In this document: piece by piece, positions 11,077-21,868 of the stretch
How positions within the stretch are numbered: the first letter of the stretch is position 1
Layout of the letters: every line of letters starts with the position of its first letter
Assembly (NCBI GenBank): GCA_000697335.1
Contig: JNEM01012434.1
Location: forward strand, 1 to 35,813
Reading direction: 5' to 3'
Source of the DNA: Conidiobolus incongruus B7586
Lineage: Eukaryota; Entomophthoromycota; Entomophthoromycetes; Entomophthorales; Conidiobolaceae
DNA length: 35,813 nucleotides
The notes under the pieces: generated by a model
Database searches by the model: none
Seen by the model: only the letters and a program-made list of their open reading frames with translations
What the model was told of the DNA's origin: nothing
Made by a program: the position numbers and the translations under genes

Positions 11077-12093
11077 TTAACACTTCAATTTAACTCTCTC
11101 CTTATGAGTATACTCGACACCTTGAGCCTGACCCCTCTGCTTAATGTAGGTAGTCTTCCAAAGGACTGGATAATTTCAATTGGAGACGCATACATCGCCA
11201 TTCTCGTAAACTTTTTCAACGATTCCAACATGCCATGTAGATCCAGCTCCCAAAACTCCGGGCTGGGTCACTACCATAGCGCCGAAAGAGGGTGTGGTAG
11301 TGATCTTATAACCACCTTTGCGCCTTGCGTCGGATGGCCACAAACGAGCGTCCCCATTCAATTCGCCGTTGACTCCAAAGAGTTCTTTGTATCTGGCATC
11401 GACCCACTCTGTGCATTGGCCGCTGGGGTAGGGTTGGCTCATGGGAGATGAGAATGTGCCTTGGTTTTGAGCGCTTGACTTGGAGTAGGGATCATTGTTG
11501 GGAACGTAGGCTTCACGTTGGTTGTTGGATGGCTTCTGTTCTGGTTTCCCACTGGGTTGGCTGCTTGGATGCTGGCTGGGATTAGATGGGATTAAGAAAT
11601 CTACTAGTTGACCTTCATTACTATTTTGCTGCTGTTGCTGATCAGGTTTTGATGGCTTCGATGGATAAAGAATATCGACAATTTGACCTTCATTGCCATT
11701 TTGCTGGGGTTTCTGTTGATTTTGCTGTGGTCGTTGTTGTTGGTTTTGTTGTTGATCGGGTTTAGGAGGTTTATTAGGATACGAAATATCGACCGTCTGA
11801 CCATCATTACCATCCTGCTATTGCTGTTGCTGCTGATTTTGGCTAGGAGGTCTCTGACCACCAGGACGATAACAAGACGACTGTTGAAGATTATAAACAT
11901 TATACTGATTACCTTCATTACCATATTGATGCAAAATCGATTGGACTTGATTCCAAATTTGACCAAATTCTTCCTGACTTAAAGATCCTGCATAGAGATT
12001 GTTCACATTTTGTACCAAATCATAGTTACGAGCACTGCTTACTTTGCTCAATAATATAAGTGATAATTAGGCGAGGATAGAAATATTGGCCAT
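11077..12093 (-). pseudogene. Secreted CHAP-domain hydrolase, recently inactivated paralogue (CHAP 2)
   Basis: A 339-codon reading frame from ATG at 12093 to TAA at 11077, kept in one frame throughout and interrupted by three nonsense codons. They lie in the signal peptide (near codon 9), the Gln-rich linker and the CHAP domain (just after CVSN). The stops are TAA, TAG and TGA, each one transition from a Gln or Trp codon that the paralogues or context would suggest. Recognisable parts are a signal-peptide-like start; an N-terminal helix-like segment (SLSQEEFGQIWNQVQ) homologous to CHAP 3; three roughly 22-residue repeats; a Gln tract; and the CHAP core with Cys in SGQCTEW and His in HVGIVEK both retained. 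The terminal LKC matches CHAP 1. A TATA box lies 60 bp upstream. The absence of frameshifts indicates recent loss. Sequencing error or programmed recoding is possible but less likely with three different stops. Confidence 0.8.
11573..11817 (-). repeat. Three in-gene repeats in CHAP 2
   Basis: Three copies of a roughly 22-residue unit of the form NEGQ-x-VD-xx-YP-x-KP-x-KPDQQ, at about 11751-11817, 11639-11704 and 11573-11627, separated by Gln-rich tracts of different length. This repeat is absent from CHAP 1 and CHAP 3, so the linkers of the three paralogues are not homologous along their length. Confidence 0.7.
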
Positions 12094-12152
12094 TTTAGAG
12101 ATATCGGTATAAAACTATCAAAGTTTTGCTTTGATTAATACCAAAATTGATA

Positions 12153-12161
12153 GTTTATATA
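12153..12161 (-). promoter_or_regulatory. TATA box of CHAP 2
   Basis: TATATAAAC on the minus strand, 60-68 bp upstream of the ATG. The promoter looks preserved although the reading frame is broken. Confidence 0.5.
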
Positions 12162-14729
12162 TACATATATATTTAAGTATACAATATACAATTGTATAAT
12201 ATCAAAATTAAATAGATTATTTTGAAAGACTTGTAATGTATGAATGGCTATATTTAACGCTACATTTTAATTCTTTTGGGGATTACAGCGATCACAAGCT
12301 GTCAAAATTTGACCTTTCATTTCATTTAGTGTGAACTTAAGTGATATTGTAAATTTAATATATTTAAAAATTTTATTAAACACATCTAATTATTTAATAT
12401 TCAATATCATAATCAGGATGGCAATATAATTACAATATTATGGCAATTTGAATATATACATTTCTTTTACCGTCCAATGTTAAATAATTTAAAATACCTA
12501 ATAATCTTTAATTTTTAAAATTTAAAATTTAAATTTTTTTCAATAACATTAATATTATATAATATATATTCAAAATGATCCCTAGCTATATATTCTAATT
12601 AATAAACAGTCAGTATCAAACGAATTAATTATATTTCCCATCAAATATATTATTCAATTTTCTAATTTTATTCTAAATTTGGTAAAATTTTTTAAAGGAA
12701 TTCTAAAATATTGGAGTACTTCCTAATAACGAAAACATAGGTACATTTATTAATGTCTATATTATCATTATTGGTAATTGTAATAAATTCAATGGGTAAT
12801 ATTTCAAGTATAGATAAGAATTTAAAAAAGATAATTTGTTAAATATTAATTTATATAAATATGAAAATATAAATATTTTCAGTTTAAATAGTTTCACAGT
12901 TAACAATCACCAAATAAACTTTCTTAAATTGTCATTATATTTTCCTTATTATAATTTAAAACATCTATTTTTGACATATTATATCGCGAACATTCAACAA
13001 CTTTCAAACAAATTCTCTATCCACCCAATTTTTTCAATATACTAAATTGCCAAATGAACGCCTTGATTAATTTAACTGACGCCACTCGATCCAAATTTGA
13101 GATTATACAGGTTAGATTGTTTAATTTGGTGTGAATTGTCTGAGAGATTCCTGTTATTTGAAAAATTTATAAAATTTTTGGAAAATTTATGTGGATAATA
13201 TGGAAAATAAAGTATAATAAAGACTTATTTTTTTGATAATGCTGAAATTAGGTAACAGTTGTTTGAGTGATTAGTATATCTTACAGATTGAAAGAGTAAA
13301 TTAGGATAACTTTGATGCTTTTCCAAGCACCTTGCATCATTTATATTAATTCAACATATTTGATAAATAAAATATTAATTTTATAATATTATCAATTTTG
13401 TAATTCAATTTAATATAAATGTGGTAATGCTTTATACAGCCGCTCCAAATAGAAAAAGTGATTTCAATAAATTTTTATTTTAAATACAATTAATAATTGT
13501 AATACAATATTGCAAATTTCAATTAACTGTAGCAAAACACATATTTCATATATTTTTGAATGCATGTTTCAATCAAATGATAATCAAAAGGATTATGTTC
13601 ATGAAGTTTGACATCTGTGAGAAAAACTTTTTCTTCATTCATAGTTGTTTCATTTTTAACTTAATTGAAAAACCTCAAATATATTTTAAAATATAGTTGC
13701 CTGTTATAGACATCAATGAGATATATTTATATATTAATTCTTCAATGATTTGAAATTACCAATAAGAGATTTTTTTATTTTCAAGGTATATATTAAATAG
13801 CATTTGAATTCAACAATCTAATCCGAAATTATAATAATGCATATAATTGTATAATAAATATGTAGTTAAAATACATACCAATTCCTTTAAATTTTATACA
13901 CCTTTTACCTTTATCATAATATAATAATATCACCAAAGATAATTTAATCATAATATAATTAAATAATATGTGATATTCTTGTTGTATTACAAAGTTTATA
14001 ATATAGTTTAATTTATTGACTTTACAGTATGTCATATTAAAAATGAATGTTAATTTTTTTTGAAAAAAAAATCAACTTAATTTTCCATTGGATGAATATA
14101 TATAACATATCTGTAAAGCAAGAAAGTGAATAAACCTTCACAATATCTATTATATTTGTGGTATAATGAATATTTAAGATAGTTTATAGTTTAATAATTT
14201 CAATTTGATAATTTATCCAGAATTATTAAATCAAAATCCTTCTATCAAATTAGATACCAAGTTTATAAAAATTTTTTTAATTATATCATTCGATTCTCAT
14301 ATAATTTTTCATATAATCTAGATTTCTGGTCACTTTTCCACCTAAATATTGATAATCCATTCCGAATTCAATATTATCAACTAATAATCATCACCATAAA
14401 TTTGTTTGGCGTTAATTCTTAATCCAAAAGATACCTATTTAGCTGCTATCACTGTCACCTATCTTTTAAAATATCCAATTAAAGCGCAGAATACAACAAT
14501 TCACGTGGTACTATCAACTGACAAGATAATAAATATCAAATATTTGATAGATATTTTTGTAATACATTTCATTTAAGAATTTGTAACCAAATTTGGATTT
14601 CCAATGATTTAAAATTTTCTTGTTTATTTCCAAACCTCGCAACCAAAGGTAGTTATTATATATCCGAAATCCAATTATCAGTTATTTTACAATGGATTAT
14701 GAAAGTATTATTGAGAATCTAGTCAATGG
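12162..14729. other. AT-rich intergenic; divergent upstream region of CHAP 2 and CHAP 3
   Basis: 2.6 kb between the divergently transcribed CHAP 2 and CHAP 3. Open stretches near 12836-13045 and 13829-14035 have AT-driven Asn/Ile/Tyr/Phe composition and are not called. Less AT-rich patches at 12270-12340 and 14340-14480 may be promoter-distal regulatory sequence, but no motif was recognised. Confidence 0.5.
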
Positions 14730-14737
14730 TATAAAAA
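14730..14737 (+). promoter_or_regulatory. TATA box of CHAP 3
   Basis: TATAAAAA, 64-71 bp upstream of the ATG at 14801. Confidence 0.65.
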
Positions 14738-14800
14738 CCTTGACATGAGATTCCCAAATTGCATTATACTTTGATAGTAATAAACATCTTAATTTCTAAC

Positions 14801-15565
14801 ATGGTCCAATTCTTGTCAATCTTATCTACTGCCGTCTTGCTGGTTCAAGCTAGCAGTGCTACCAACGACGCAACTGTCAACTCCATCTTAGCTCCTTACA
14901 GCTCATCCCTTTCCTCTGATCAGTATAATCAGTTGTGGTCCCAGATTGACCAGATCATGAACCAACAGGGCGGGGACAAAAACCAGAATTACCAACCTCC
15001 CACTGGCTGCAATGCTAACCAAAACCAGCGACCTGGCGAATACCCCAATCAAAATCAAAATCAGAACCAAAGACCTGGTCAAAATCAAAACCAGAATCAA
15101 TATCCTCCCCAAGGTGGAAATCGCTGTGAAGCTCGTGTACCCAACAATGACCCATGCTCCAAGTCTTCCGCTCAGGATGTTAGCAACTGGTCCACCAATA
15201 TGAACCAACCTTACCCCAGCGGTCAATGTACTGAATGGGCCGATGGTCGCTACAAGCAACTTTTCGGAGTGAATGGCGGGCTTACTGGCGACGCTCGTCT
15301 CTGGGTAAGTGATGCACGTCGCAAGGGAGGCTACAGAATCTCGAAACAGCCCTCGGTTGGTGCAATGGTGATTACTCAACCTGGTGTCAACGGTGCCGGT
15401 GGCTATGGTCACGTCGGAATCGTCGAAAAGGTTTACCAGAATGGCGATGTGTGTGTCTCCAATTGGAATGCTCCAACCCCTTGGAGAGTTACCTACATTC
15501 GAGCTCGCGTTCAACCCTATGGTATGGACTTCATCCAGAAGAATGGGGTTCAGTTAAGATGCTAA
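14801..15565 (+). CDS. Secreted CHAP-domain hydrolase (CHAP 3)
   Basis: 254 residues from the ATG at 14801; the frame is open upstream to a TTG at 14759, but only this ATG places the signal peptide (about residues 1-20, ending ASSA) at the terminus. Residues 22-57 form a helix-like segment (SLSSDQYNQLWSQIDQIMNQ) shared with CHAP 2, followed by a Gln/Asn/Pro linker at about 58-106. The CHAP domain follows: catalytic Cys143 in SGQCTEWAD, His204 in GHVGIVEKV, Asn221 in CVSNWN. Cysteines at 109, 119, 218 and 254 match CHAP 1, and Cys70 is extra. The CHAP core is very similar to CHAP 1 while the linker is much shorter. The plus-strand gene is divergent from CHAP 2. It is noticeably G+C-richer and less repetitive than CHAP 1, and probably intact and expressed. 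Likely an extracellular cell-wall amidase or peptidase; substrate unproven. Confidence 0.88.
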   Translation: MVQFLSILSTAVLLVQASSATNDATVNSILAPYSSSLSSDQYNQLWSQIDQIMNQQGGDKNQNYQPPTGCNANQNQRPGEYPNQNQNQNQRPGQNQNQNQYPPQGGNRCEARVPNNDPCSKSSAQDVSNWSTNMNQPYPSGQCTEWADGRYKQLFGVNGGLTGDARLWVSDARRKGGYRISKQPSVGAMVITQPGVNGAGGYGHVGIVEKVYQNGDVCVSNWNAPTPWRVTYIRARVQPYGMDFIQKNGVQLRC

Positions 15566-17576
15566 TATATTGTTAGGATAAATGATTTATTTATTTCATT
15601 TTTTTGACCTGGTATATGTTAAATTTATGAAATTTTGATTAATATTTTAATTTTATAATATTAATTAGTGAATATTTGGTGTGTTTAAAATTATAAATGA
15701 CAAATACAATTATTATTGAAAATTGATACTTTGAGCCTACAATTAAAGAATTTTATCAATTATTATATTTTAATATATATTTCAAAGTATAAAATTTCAA
15801 AAAAAATATATTCATAAATCAACCTACTCATCATATACCAAAAATCCAACTAAATTTTAAATTATATTTATTGCCAGAAAATTCAAGTATTTTAAAATGA
15901 GACAACAATAAAATTTGAAATTTCTAATAATTTCAAAATATTTGATAAATTCTTACTAGAAAAATTAAATTTGCAAACGCAATTCTATTATAACAATATA
16001 CTAAAAATGAATATTAAGTATCAGAATATTCAAAATAATTAAATTCCCAGCTTTGTTCCCTCGTTCCCTTACTGACCTTGAAGACAAATACAAGAATCTT
16101 TGTCATTTCATTTTTTATTTGTAAATCTAGAACAAATTCAATTAATATTTATTCGATTTTCATAAAAATAAAATATAACAATAATTTAATCATTTTTCTT
16201 AACAATATATTAAATGTTCAATATATCATTTTATCTAATAATTTTCTTAATCTCTCAAGATTATAACTTTATATAGATTAAACATCATTTTTGAAGGCTT
16301 TTAATTATGATTATATATACATTTTTCAATCAATATTACATAATCTATAAATCCTTTAATAAAAAAAGAAAAAGTTGACTTAATAAGATAAATATCAAAT
16401 TTAATTAATTTAAATGCTATGGAAAATATAATGAAAACTTCAATATTAGTACAAAGCATATTACTATTCTTTTAATGGAAATTCATGGTTTAAACGCTTT
16501 CTGATTAGAAAAAATATCGTTTTAAATAAATTTTTTATAATAATCTCAAATTTACTGTTAGATGAGGAAATTGATTTCTTATATTGATACTTTGAAATTA
16601 TTTTGCTTCAATTCAATGCTTGCTTTATCAATATTTATCAAATTCATATGTAAATATACCAATATAAATATATTGCACTATATATTTTATAAAAATCTTT
16701 AATTCAGATGAATTATATTAAATCTCATATCACAACTGTTATTCTTAAATCAAAAAAATTGAAAAAACTGAAATCAGAATGATAAAAAATTTTGAAAATT
16801 TTGAATAAAGAAATTATAAACTTTAATTAAGTATTATAAATAAAATCCAATTTAAACAACAATATCATTTTGAATTTTTATAAAAGAATCATCCAATTAT
16901 ATTTGATAATATGGTAATTAATTTTATATTAATTTAAAAAATATTAGTCAAATATTGTTATTTAATAGTATTTTGAAGATTTAACTAAATTGAATTATAT
17001 CTTTTGAGGAAATTTTCTAACACCTATATTATGTTTTATATTCTACCATAATCAATCATATATACTTGTCCAATTAAATATCTTTGAATATAATATTATA
17101 ACTAAAAGTCTTATCCAAGATTATATTTAAGTTTTTAATATTGGAGCGTTAATTATTGGATAACCATTAATTTTTAGTCAAATTAAGTCACCATCAAATT
17201 AGATTGTTAATATTAAATTTGTACTATATATAGTACTTTTCCTTTTTGAAATTTCTTTATTATTTCCTAGATGATTGGTATTTTAGTTACCATATATCAT
17301 TATCAAATTGAGTTAATCATTATGATATCGAAAAGTATAATTAAAAAAATTTATTAAGCATTAAAAATATTTTAACTGTTGAAGATAATATTTAATTATG
17401 TTTATATAAAATTCAATTTTATCACTGCATACTACATATCTCATAGTCTATTCTTGGAAATTGGAATTTTATTGGTTATATTATTCATTAAAAAACTTAT
17501 TTTTAAAATATAGTTATGATTAAAGTATTTTTGAAGTTTTGTAAACTAAATCCAAATTTCATAATTTTATTAAAAT
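15566..17576. other. AT-rich intergenic, nothing recognised
   Basis: 2 kb between convergent CHAP 3 and the first four-cysteine protein gene. An open stretch at 16078-16266 is low-complexity and not called. Confidence 0.6.
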
Positions 17577-18011
17577 TTAATTGCACCTAGCAAAGTCAAA
17601 TTCTTTACACTCATCATCCTTAAAATAGAATACCAAACGATTAGGATTGAAGTTTCTAGTTAGAGGCTCACAGGTACCGAGATAAGCTTTTCTCTTCACA
17701 TCAATGATAACCTCATTATTGACTCTATATTTGGTTCCATCGCGCTTACTGCCTTTCAATTTCTTAGTCCAGAATTCCGCGTTACATGGAGCATCTGGCC
17801 TATTAAAGCTTTCTCCTTGTTCTTCGAGATCATTGACTTGATCAAAAAGTTCGGAATGTTCCTCATTCCAGTCAACAGTCAGCAAATTCATAAATTCTTG
17901 GAAGTCACTAGGCCATTCACCCATATCATTGGACTTGACATCACTGGAACTGTCATCAGGTATCGCTCCAACAACTGAAAATCCAAGTAAAAGCAAAAAA
18001 TTCAATTTCAT
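17577..18011 (-). CDS. Small secreted four-cysteine protein, divergent member (SSP-D)
   Basis: 144 residues: signal peptide at about 1-16 (hydrophobic LNFLLLLGFSVVGA), then an acidic linker (about 17-68), then a C-terminal domain of about 75 residues starting NRPDAPC. Cysteines 76, 114, 135 and 143 have spacing C-x37-C-x20-C-x7-C, almost the same as in the three relatives at 21.0, 26.3 and 32.3 kb. Shared motifs are RPDA-x-C, FW-T-x-KL, RDGTK, the DVK core and NRLV-x-x-F. Outside the domain it is not alignable, so it is an old paralogue. The four cysteines suggest two disulfides in an exported protein. Family unknown to me; in a fungus it would be classed as a candidate effector or surface protein. 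Single exon; probable TATA-like element about 55 bp upstream. Confidence 0.8.
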   Translation of the reverse strand: MKLNFLLLLGFSVVGAIPDDSSSDVKSNDMGEWPSDFQEFMNLLTVDWNEEHSELFDQVNDLEEQGESFNRPDAPCNAEFWTKKLKGSKRDGTKYRVNNEVIIDVKRKAYLGTCEPLTRNFNPNRLVFYFKDDECKEFDFARCN

Positions 18012-18063
18012 CTTGATTTAATATCTAAATGTTTTCACTTTCGAAAATAGTAGGTACTTTTGG

Positions 18064-18075
18064 TATTTAAATATA
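18064..18075 (-). promoter_or_regulatory. TATA-like element of SSP-D
   Basis: TATATTTAAATA on the minus strand, 53-64 bp upstream of the ATG at 18011. In such AT-rich DNA this is weak evidence on its own, but the spacing matches the other genes. Confidence 0.4.
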
Positions 18076-21008
18076 GATTCAAGTCAATTCTTATTAATTA
18101 TCATGAAACTTATGCAGTTCAAAAATAATAGCCCAATGATATTGGTCGCTGTCAGCATTAGATAATTAATAGAAAATCAATGAGATATTATATCCAGATT
18201 TGCAAAGTTCAAATTTGACATTTAATACATTGTTTCATCTCCTAAACTCTGATTAAGGGCGATTAATATATACCCCATAAGTTGTATTAAACTCTATAAT
18301 ATATTCTCTGAGCTATTCCAATATGAAAATATTATGCAATAGTCATTAGAAATTAATTAATCACGATTTGGTCATGCTAAGTTAAAGAGTGTCAATTATA
18401 TGCTCCATCGAACAATTATTTAGAAGTATTCAAATTGCACCAATGACAAAGCACAATAAAATTTGAGTTGGTTTCATTTGAGAAAATTTTAGTCATCTTC
18501 AATTTATGCTCACTAAAACCAATCAAAAAGATTTAAATTCGACTTAAGTGAATATTTTAATAAATCGCTTAATTACTTGATATCATTAAGTTCTTTCAAA
18601 AAAGTTACTTTATATATTGATAGCTAAATTTGGATAAGCGAATAAATACTAATTTTTACAACAATAAATTTGATTTCATTTCAAAATTGGAACTATAAAG
18701 TTCTTGAATATACATTAAAATTATTTATTCCCAATATTTCACTCAATTTTATTAATTGACATCATTAATTTAGACTGTTTAGCTTGATTAGTTATTTTTA
18801 GACGATAGACATATTGAGAAGCATTTAAATTTTCATGTAAAATCAGTTCAAATATTTCTATATTTATCTATAAAAAAATTATGAAATTACTCTCATATTC
18901 GAAATATATTATATGTGTTATTTGTAGAAGAGCTATATATCATGTTTGATGAAGATATCTTATATAATAAAATTGATTAGTGATATTCTCACAAATAATT
19001 ATATTAAAGAATTTATTATAAAACTTTTGAATACTTTTCTTGAACAATAGGCAATAAATATAGATATATGATTCCATGGATCCAATACTTGATTTTAAAC
19101 AAAATCAAACCTATTTACCTATTATAAAAATTTTAACGGAGAAGAGAAATAGATGTTCAAAATAGAAATTAATTAGCCAGCATATTTAAAGTCTACTTAT
19201 ATTATATATTATTGCAACCAAAATAAAAATTCAATATTAAAACTAATACAATTATTACCATAATTTCTAAGATTGAAATGAATATTAAATGATAAATATA
19301 ATCATAGCAATTGCAGCATGTAAAACAAGATGTGTGGTTCAAATTTTGTTGAAGTTTATAAATAATAAGAGTTTCAAACATTTAGAAATTATATTTATTA
19401 ATACATAATTAATACTGTAATTATTTAGATTCAAAAAGTTAATCACTCTGCGAATTCCATGTAATTATATCATATTTTGTTTGCATTGTTTTCAATATTA
19501 TATTATCTCATTACACTATGTTTAATAATCAAGTATTATAATTATATCAAGTAATTAAGAATAAATGGATAAAAATAATTCATTTCATTTTATGCTATTG
19601 AAATAATTGATAGTGAATTTAGATGTGTTTTTATATTGTTTTATTAATGAATTTTCAAATATCAAATATTCCATATGTTGTTATTCTTTTATACTAACTA
19701 CCAATTCCTATAAATATATGATAGAATTTTTATTCAAATTTTATATATAAAACTTTTAATTATCAAATTAACCAAAATTGATATTGACTAGCTAAATTTT
19801 TATTTAATCATTAAAATTAAGATAAATAATTATTCTCATGAAATTATTAATTTGCATTAATTATATCACTAAGAAGTGTGAATAATGACTAATAAAGGAT
19901 TTTATTATAAAATTCAGGCTATCACGAGGATGATATATTAAACAGAATACCTTAATATACTTAATTCTATCTTATATAATTATATAAACAATCTATTTTA
20001 TAATTTCATCTAAGCATGGCGTAAATGAAATTTTTATAATTAATATAATTGTTTCTTAAAGTCAAAATTTAAATTTTCACATGATTAAAAAAGTGATTAA
20101 TTATATTTGTACAATATTATTCAAATACAAATATCGATTTGAAAATTAGAATCATATAAATTGTTTAAATTTTATTTATTCAATAATTTTGAAATAATTG
20201 CTACTATAAAGTATTGTAATGATAAAAAATTAGAAATTAGTATCTACGTTAAAGTTAAATTATGATGCACAATATTTGGAATAAGAATAAAATCAAGATA
20301 TTTTTTTTATAAATATGGGTTTAGAAAATATAAATTTTTAGCAAATTCTTGTTTAAAAATATAACTCAATATTTTATTAATTACATAGTATTTATTGTGC
20401 ATTTCACAAGTTGATTTTGAATAAAATAATGGCCAAAAAGAATATAAGCGAAGTTTTTAATATATTAGAATATCATCCAAAAATAAGCTTAATATGAAAA
20501 CTCAGTGAGGTTTATATTCAATTTATTTCTACTGGAATTTCATTAAGTGTTTCCATTATATATTACATTTATTTTGTAATATATAGGTGACTAAATTATT
20601 TATCTATAAATGATAATATCTTTCATCTACTATATAAGATTAATCAAATCAATTAATTGATTTTGAAATTCACCATTATTATATATGGTCGATAAATTAA
20701 TATTTATTAAAAATTAATAATGAATATAATATTGAAATATTTTCTTTATTTAATGGAATTAATATAATGAGTTTATACTAAATTCATATCATTCTCTTAA
20801 CTAAATTTATAATATTTTGCAGAACAAATTAAAATATTGAATTTGAATAGAATACATATATTTCAATAGTTTCCTATAGTTAATATTAATGAATTGTTAT
20901 AATTTTTATTTTAAGTTGAAATTTAATCGAGAATATTAAGAGATTATGAACCTCTTGATATTTAATCTATTATACGAAATTTATCTGAATTGATACTGGT
21001 ATTGGAAT
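18076..21008. other. AT-rich intergenic, nothing recognised
   Basis: 2.9 kb spacer. The part nearest SSP-D (to about 18540) is slightly less AT-rich and may carry its upstream control region. No gene, RNA or element ends were recognised. Confidence 0.55.
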
Positions 21009-21035
21009 CTAATTAATAAAATTTTATTAAATATT

Positions 21036-21497
21036 CTAACCGCAAGTGGCATATTGGAATTTGGCACAATTTTCATCTTCAAAAATTAATACCAAACGAT
21101 CTGGGCGATACATTCTATCAAGAATATCACAGGAAGTGTAGAATTCCTTCTTAACATCAGTCTCAAGCTTATTGCCAGCACTGAACTTGGTTCCATCACG
21201 AGTAGTTTGGTGCAATTTAAGAGTCCAGTATTTCTCATCACAATCAGCATCAGGTCTATTGTAACGTTGGTCTAGTTCTTTGCTTTTCTTAACACTATCA
21301 GCAATACCAGGATATCTGGAAATCAATTCTTGAGCGCTTAAGTTCTTTAAATCTTCTGGTTTATTGGGAAGGGAAGGCTTATGGTTGGAGTCATCGGGGA
21401 ATACGATTCTATCGTTGTTATTGTTGTTTTGTGATCTGTCATTACGGATGGCACCGATAGCAGACAATCCAGCTAAAACAAAAAGACTAAATTTCAT
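21036..21497 (-). CDS. Small secreted four-cysteine protein (SSP-A)
   Basis: 153 residues: signal peptide at about 1-16 (FSLFVLAGLSAIGA), a short Asn run at 24-28, a Pro/Lys-rich linker, an amphipathic segment LKNLSAQELISRYPGIADSV at about 50-69, and a C-terminal domain from NRPDADC. Cysteines 86, 123, 144 and 152 give C-x36-C-x20-C-x7-C. The domain pattern (KYWTLKL, RDGTKF, DVKKEFY, RPDRLVLIFED, FQYATC) suggests a small, mostly beta, disulfide-bonded fold. I do not recognise the family. The encoded protein is identical to SSP-B, 91% identical to SSP-C and distantly related to SSP-D. The ATG is fixed by the signal peptide and by a TATA tract 61-73 bp upstream. The palindrome taataaaattttatta just past the stop supplies AATAAA polyadenylation-type signals on both strands. 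Confidence 0.85.
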   Translation of the reverse strand: MKFSLFVLAGLSAIGAIRNDRSQNNNNNDRIVFPDDSNHKPSLPNKPEDLKNLSAQELISRYPGIADSVKKSKELDQRYNRPDADCDEKYWTLKLHQTTRDGTKFSAGNKLETDVKKEFYTSCDILDRMYRPDRLVLIFEDENCAKFQYATCG

Positions 21498-21557
21498 TTT
21501 TACTTATAATAGACAAATATATTTTCTTGATAATATTGTAATAGCAGGCGTCTTACA

Positions 21558-21570
21558 ATATATATATATA
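21558..21570 (-). promoter_or_regulatory. TATA tract of SSP-A
   Basis: An alternating TA run 61-73 bp upstream of the ATG, between the coding region and the conserved upstream block. Confidence 0.45.
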
Positions 21571-21606
21571 ACTCAATCGACATTCAATGCAATGATAAAT
21601 ATGCAG

Positions 21607-21646
21607 TGTAATTCCAATATCTTGGCCCCGAGACATTCTTCGGAAT
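21607..21646 (-). promoter_or_regulatory. Conserved upstream block of SSP-A (CCG-N10-CGG core)
   Basis: A 40 bp block 110-149 bp upstream of the ATG, conserved at nearly the same distance in SSP-B and SSP-C although the surrounding promoter has diverged in SSP-C. The minus-strand core TTCCGAAGAATGTCTCGGGG contains CCG and CGG half sites separated by 10 bp. Such paired triplets are typical binding sites of fungal Zn2Cys6 regulators; that link is inferred. Confidence 0.55.
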
Positions 21647-21666
21647 ATACAGTATACATTAAGTAC

Positions 21667-21690
21667 AAAATTAATGGAAAAGATTGTCAG
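21667..21690 (-). promoter_or_regulatory. Second conserved upstream segment of SSP-A
   Basis: About 24 bp ending in gattgtcag on the plus strand, matching 32969-32992 upstream of SSP-C (aatnaa-type start, then gaaaa and gattgtcag). It lies about 20 bp beyond the CCG/CGG block in both promoters. Confidence 0.4.
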
Positions 21691-21868
21691 TTTTGCAATC
21701 TTAAAATATCTGTAATTTCCTTAACTGATTGTTCAATCATTATGATTATACCAGTTCTGTGACAATTTGCCACGCGATTTTTGAATTTACCTTTTTAAGA
21801 TATTTCGGTTAATTTTTATTTGATTTTTATCTTAATTATTATGTTTGCATACATCCGAAATAAGATAC

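Larger units (their letters stand above)
21009..21868. repeat. 860 bp duplicated block, copy 1
   Basis: Identical by eye over its whole length to 26293-27152 (offset 5284), covering the SSP-A gene, its 3' end and about 370 bp upstream. Beyond each edge the two loci still show weak, decaying similarity (for example tgaattgatactg on the left and taataac on the right). The identical tract thus sits inside older homologous flanks. Confidence 0.9.

Noticed and set aside
11683-11982. Plus- and minus-strand frames within the CHAP 2 linker
   Set aside because: Out-of-frame readings of Gln-rich repeats; the genuine frame is defined by the flanking N-terminal and CHAP segments.
11077-12093. Stop-codon reassignment or read-through as an explanation for CHAP 2
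   Set aside because: All three stop codons occur inside one gene while every other gene here ends normally at a standard stop, so an alternative code is unlikely.
14903-15514. 203-codon open frame on the minus strand
   Set aside because: Exactly antisense to CHAP 3. Its Ile/Leu/Val-rich run is what antisense of Gln/Asn codons produces, and there is no signal or family pattern.
21607-21646. Heat-shock element reading of the conserved promoter block
   Set aside because: The TTC and GAA words are separated by one base rather than the two of the canonical arrangement; the CCG/CGG pair is a better description.
21364-21762. 132-codon plus-strand frame over the SSP-A start and promoter, with an identical copy at 26648-27046
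   Set aside because: Its duplication is due to the converted block. It is antisense to the signal peptide region and crosses the TATA tract and promoter block, and SSP-C keeps only a short unrelated version.
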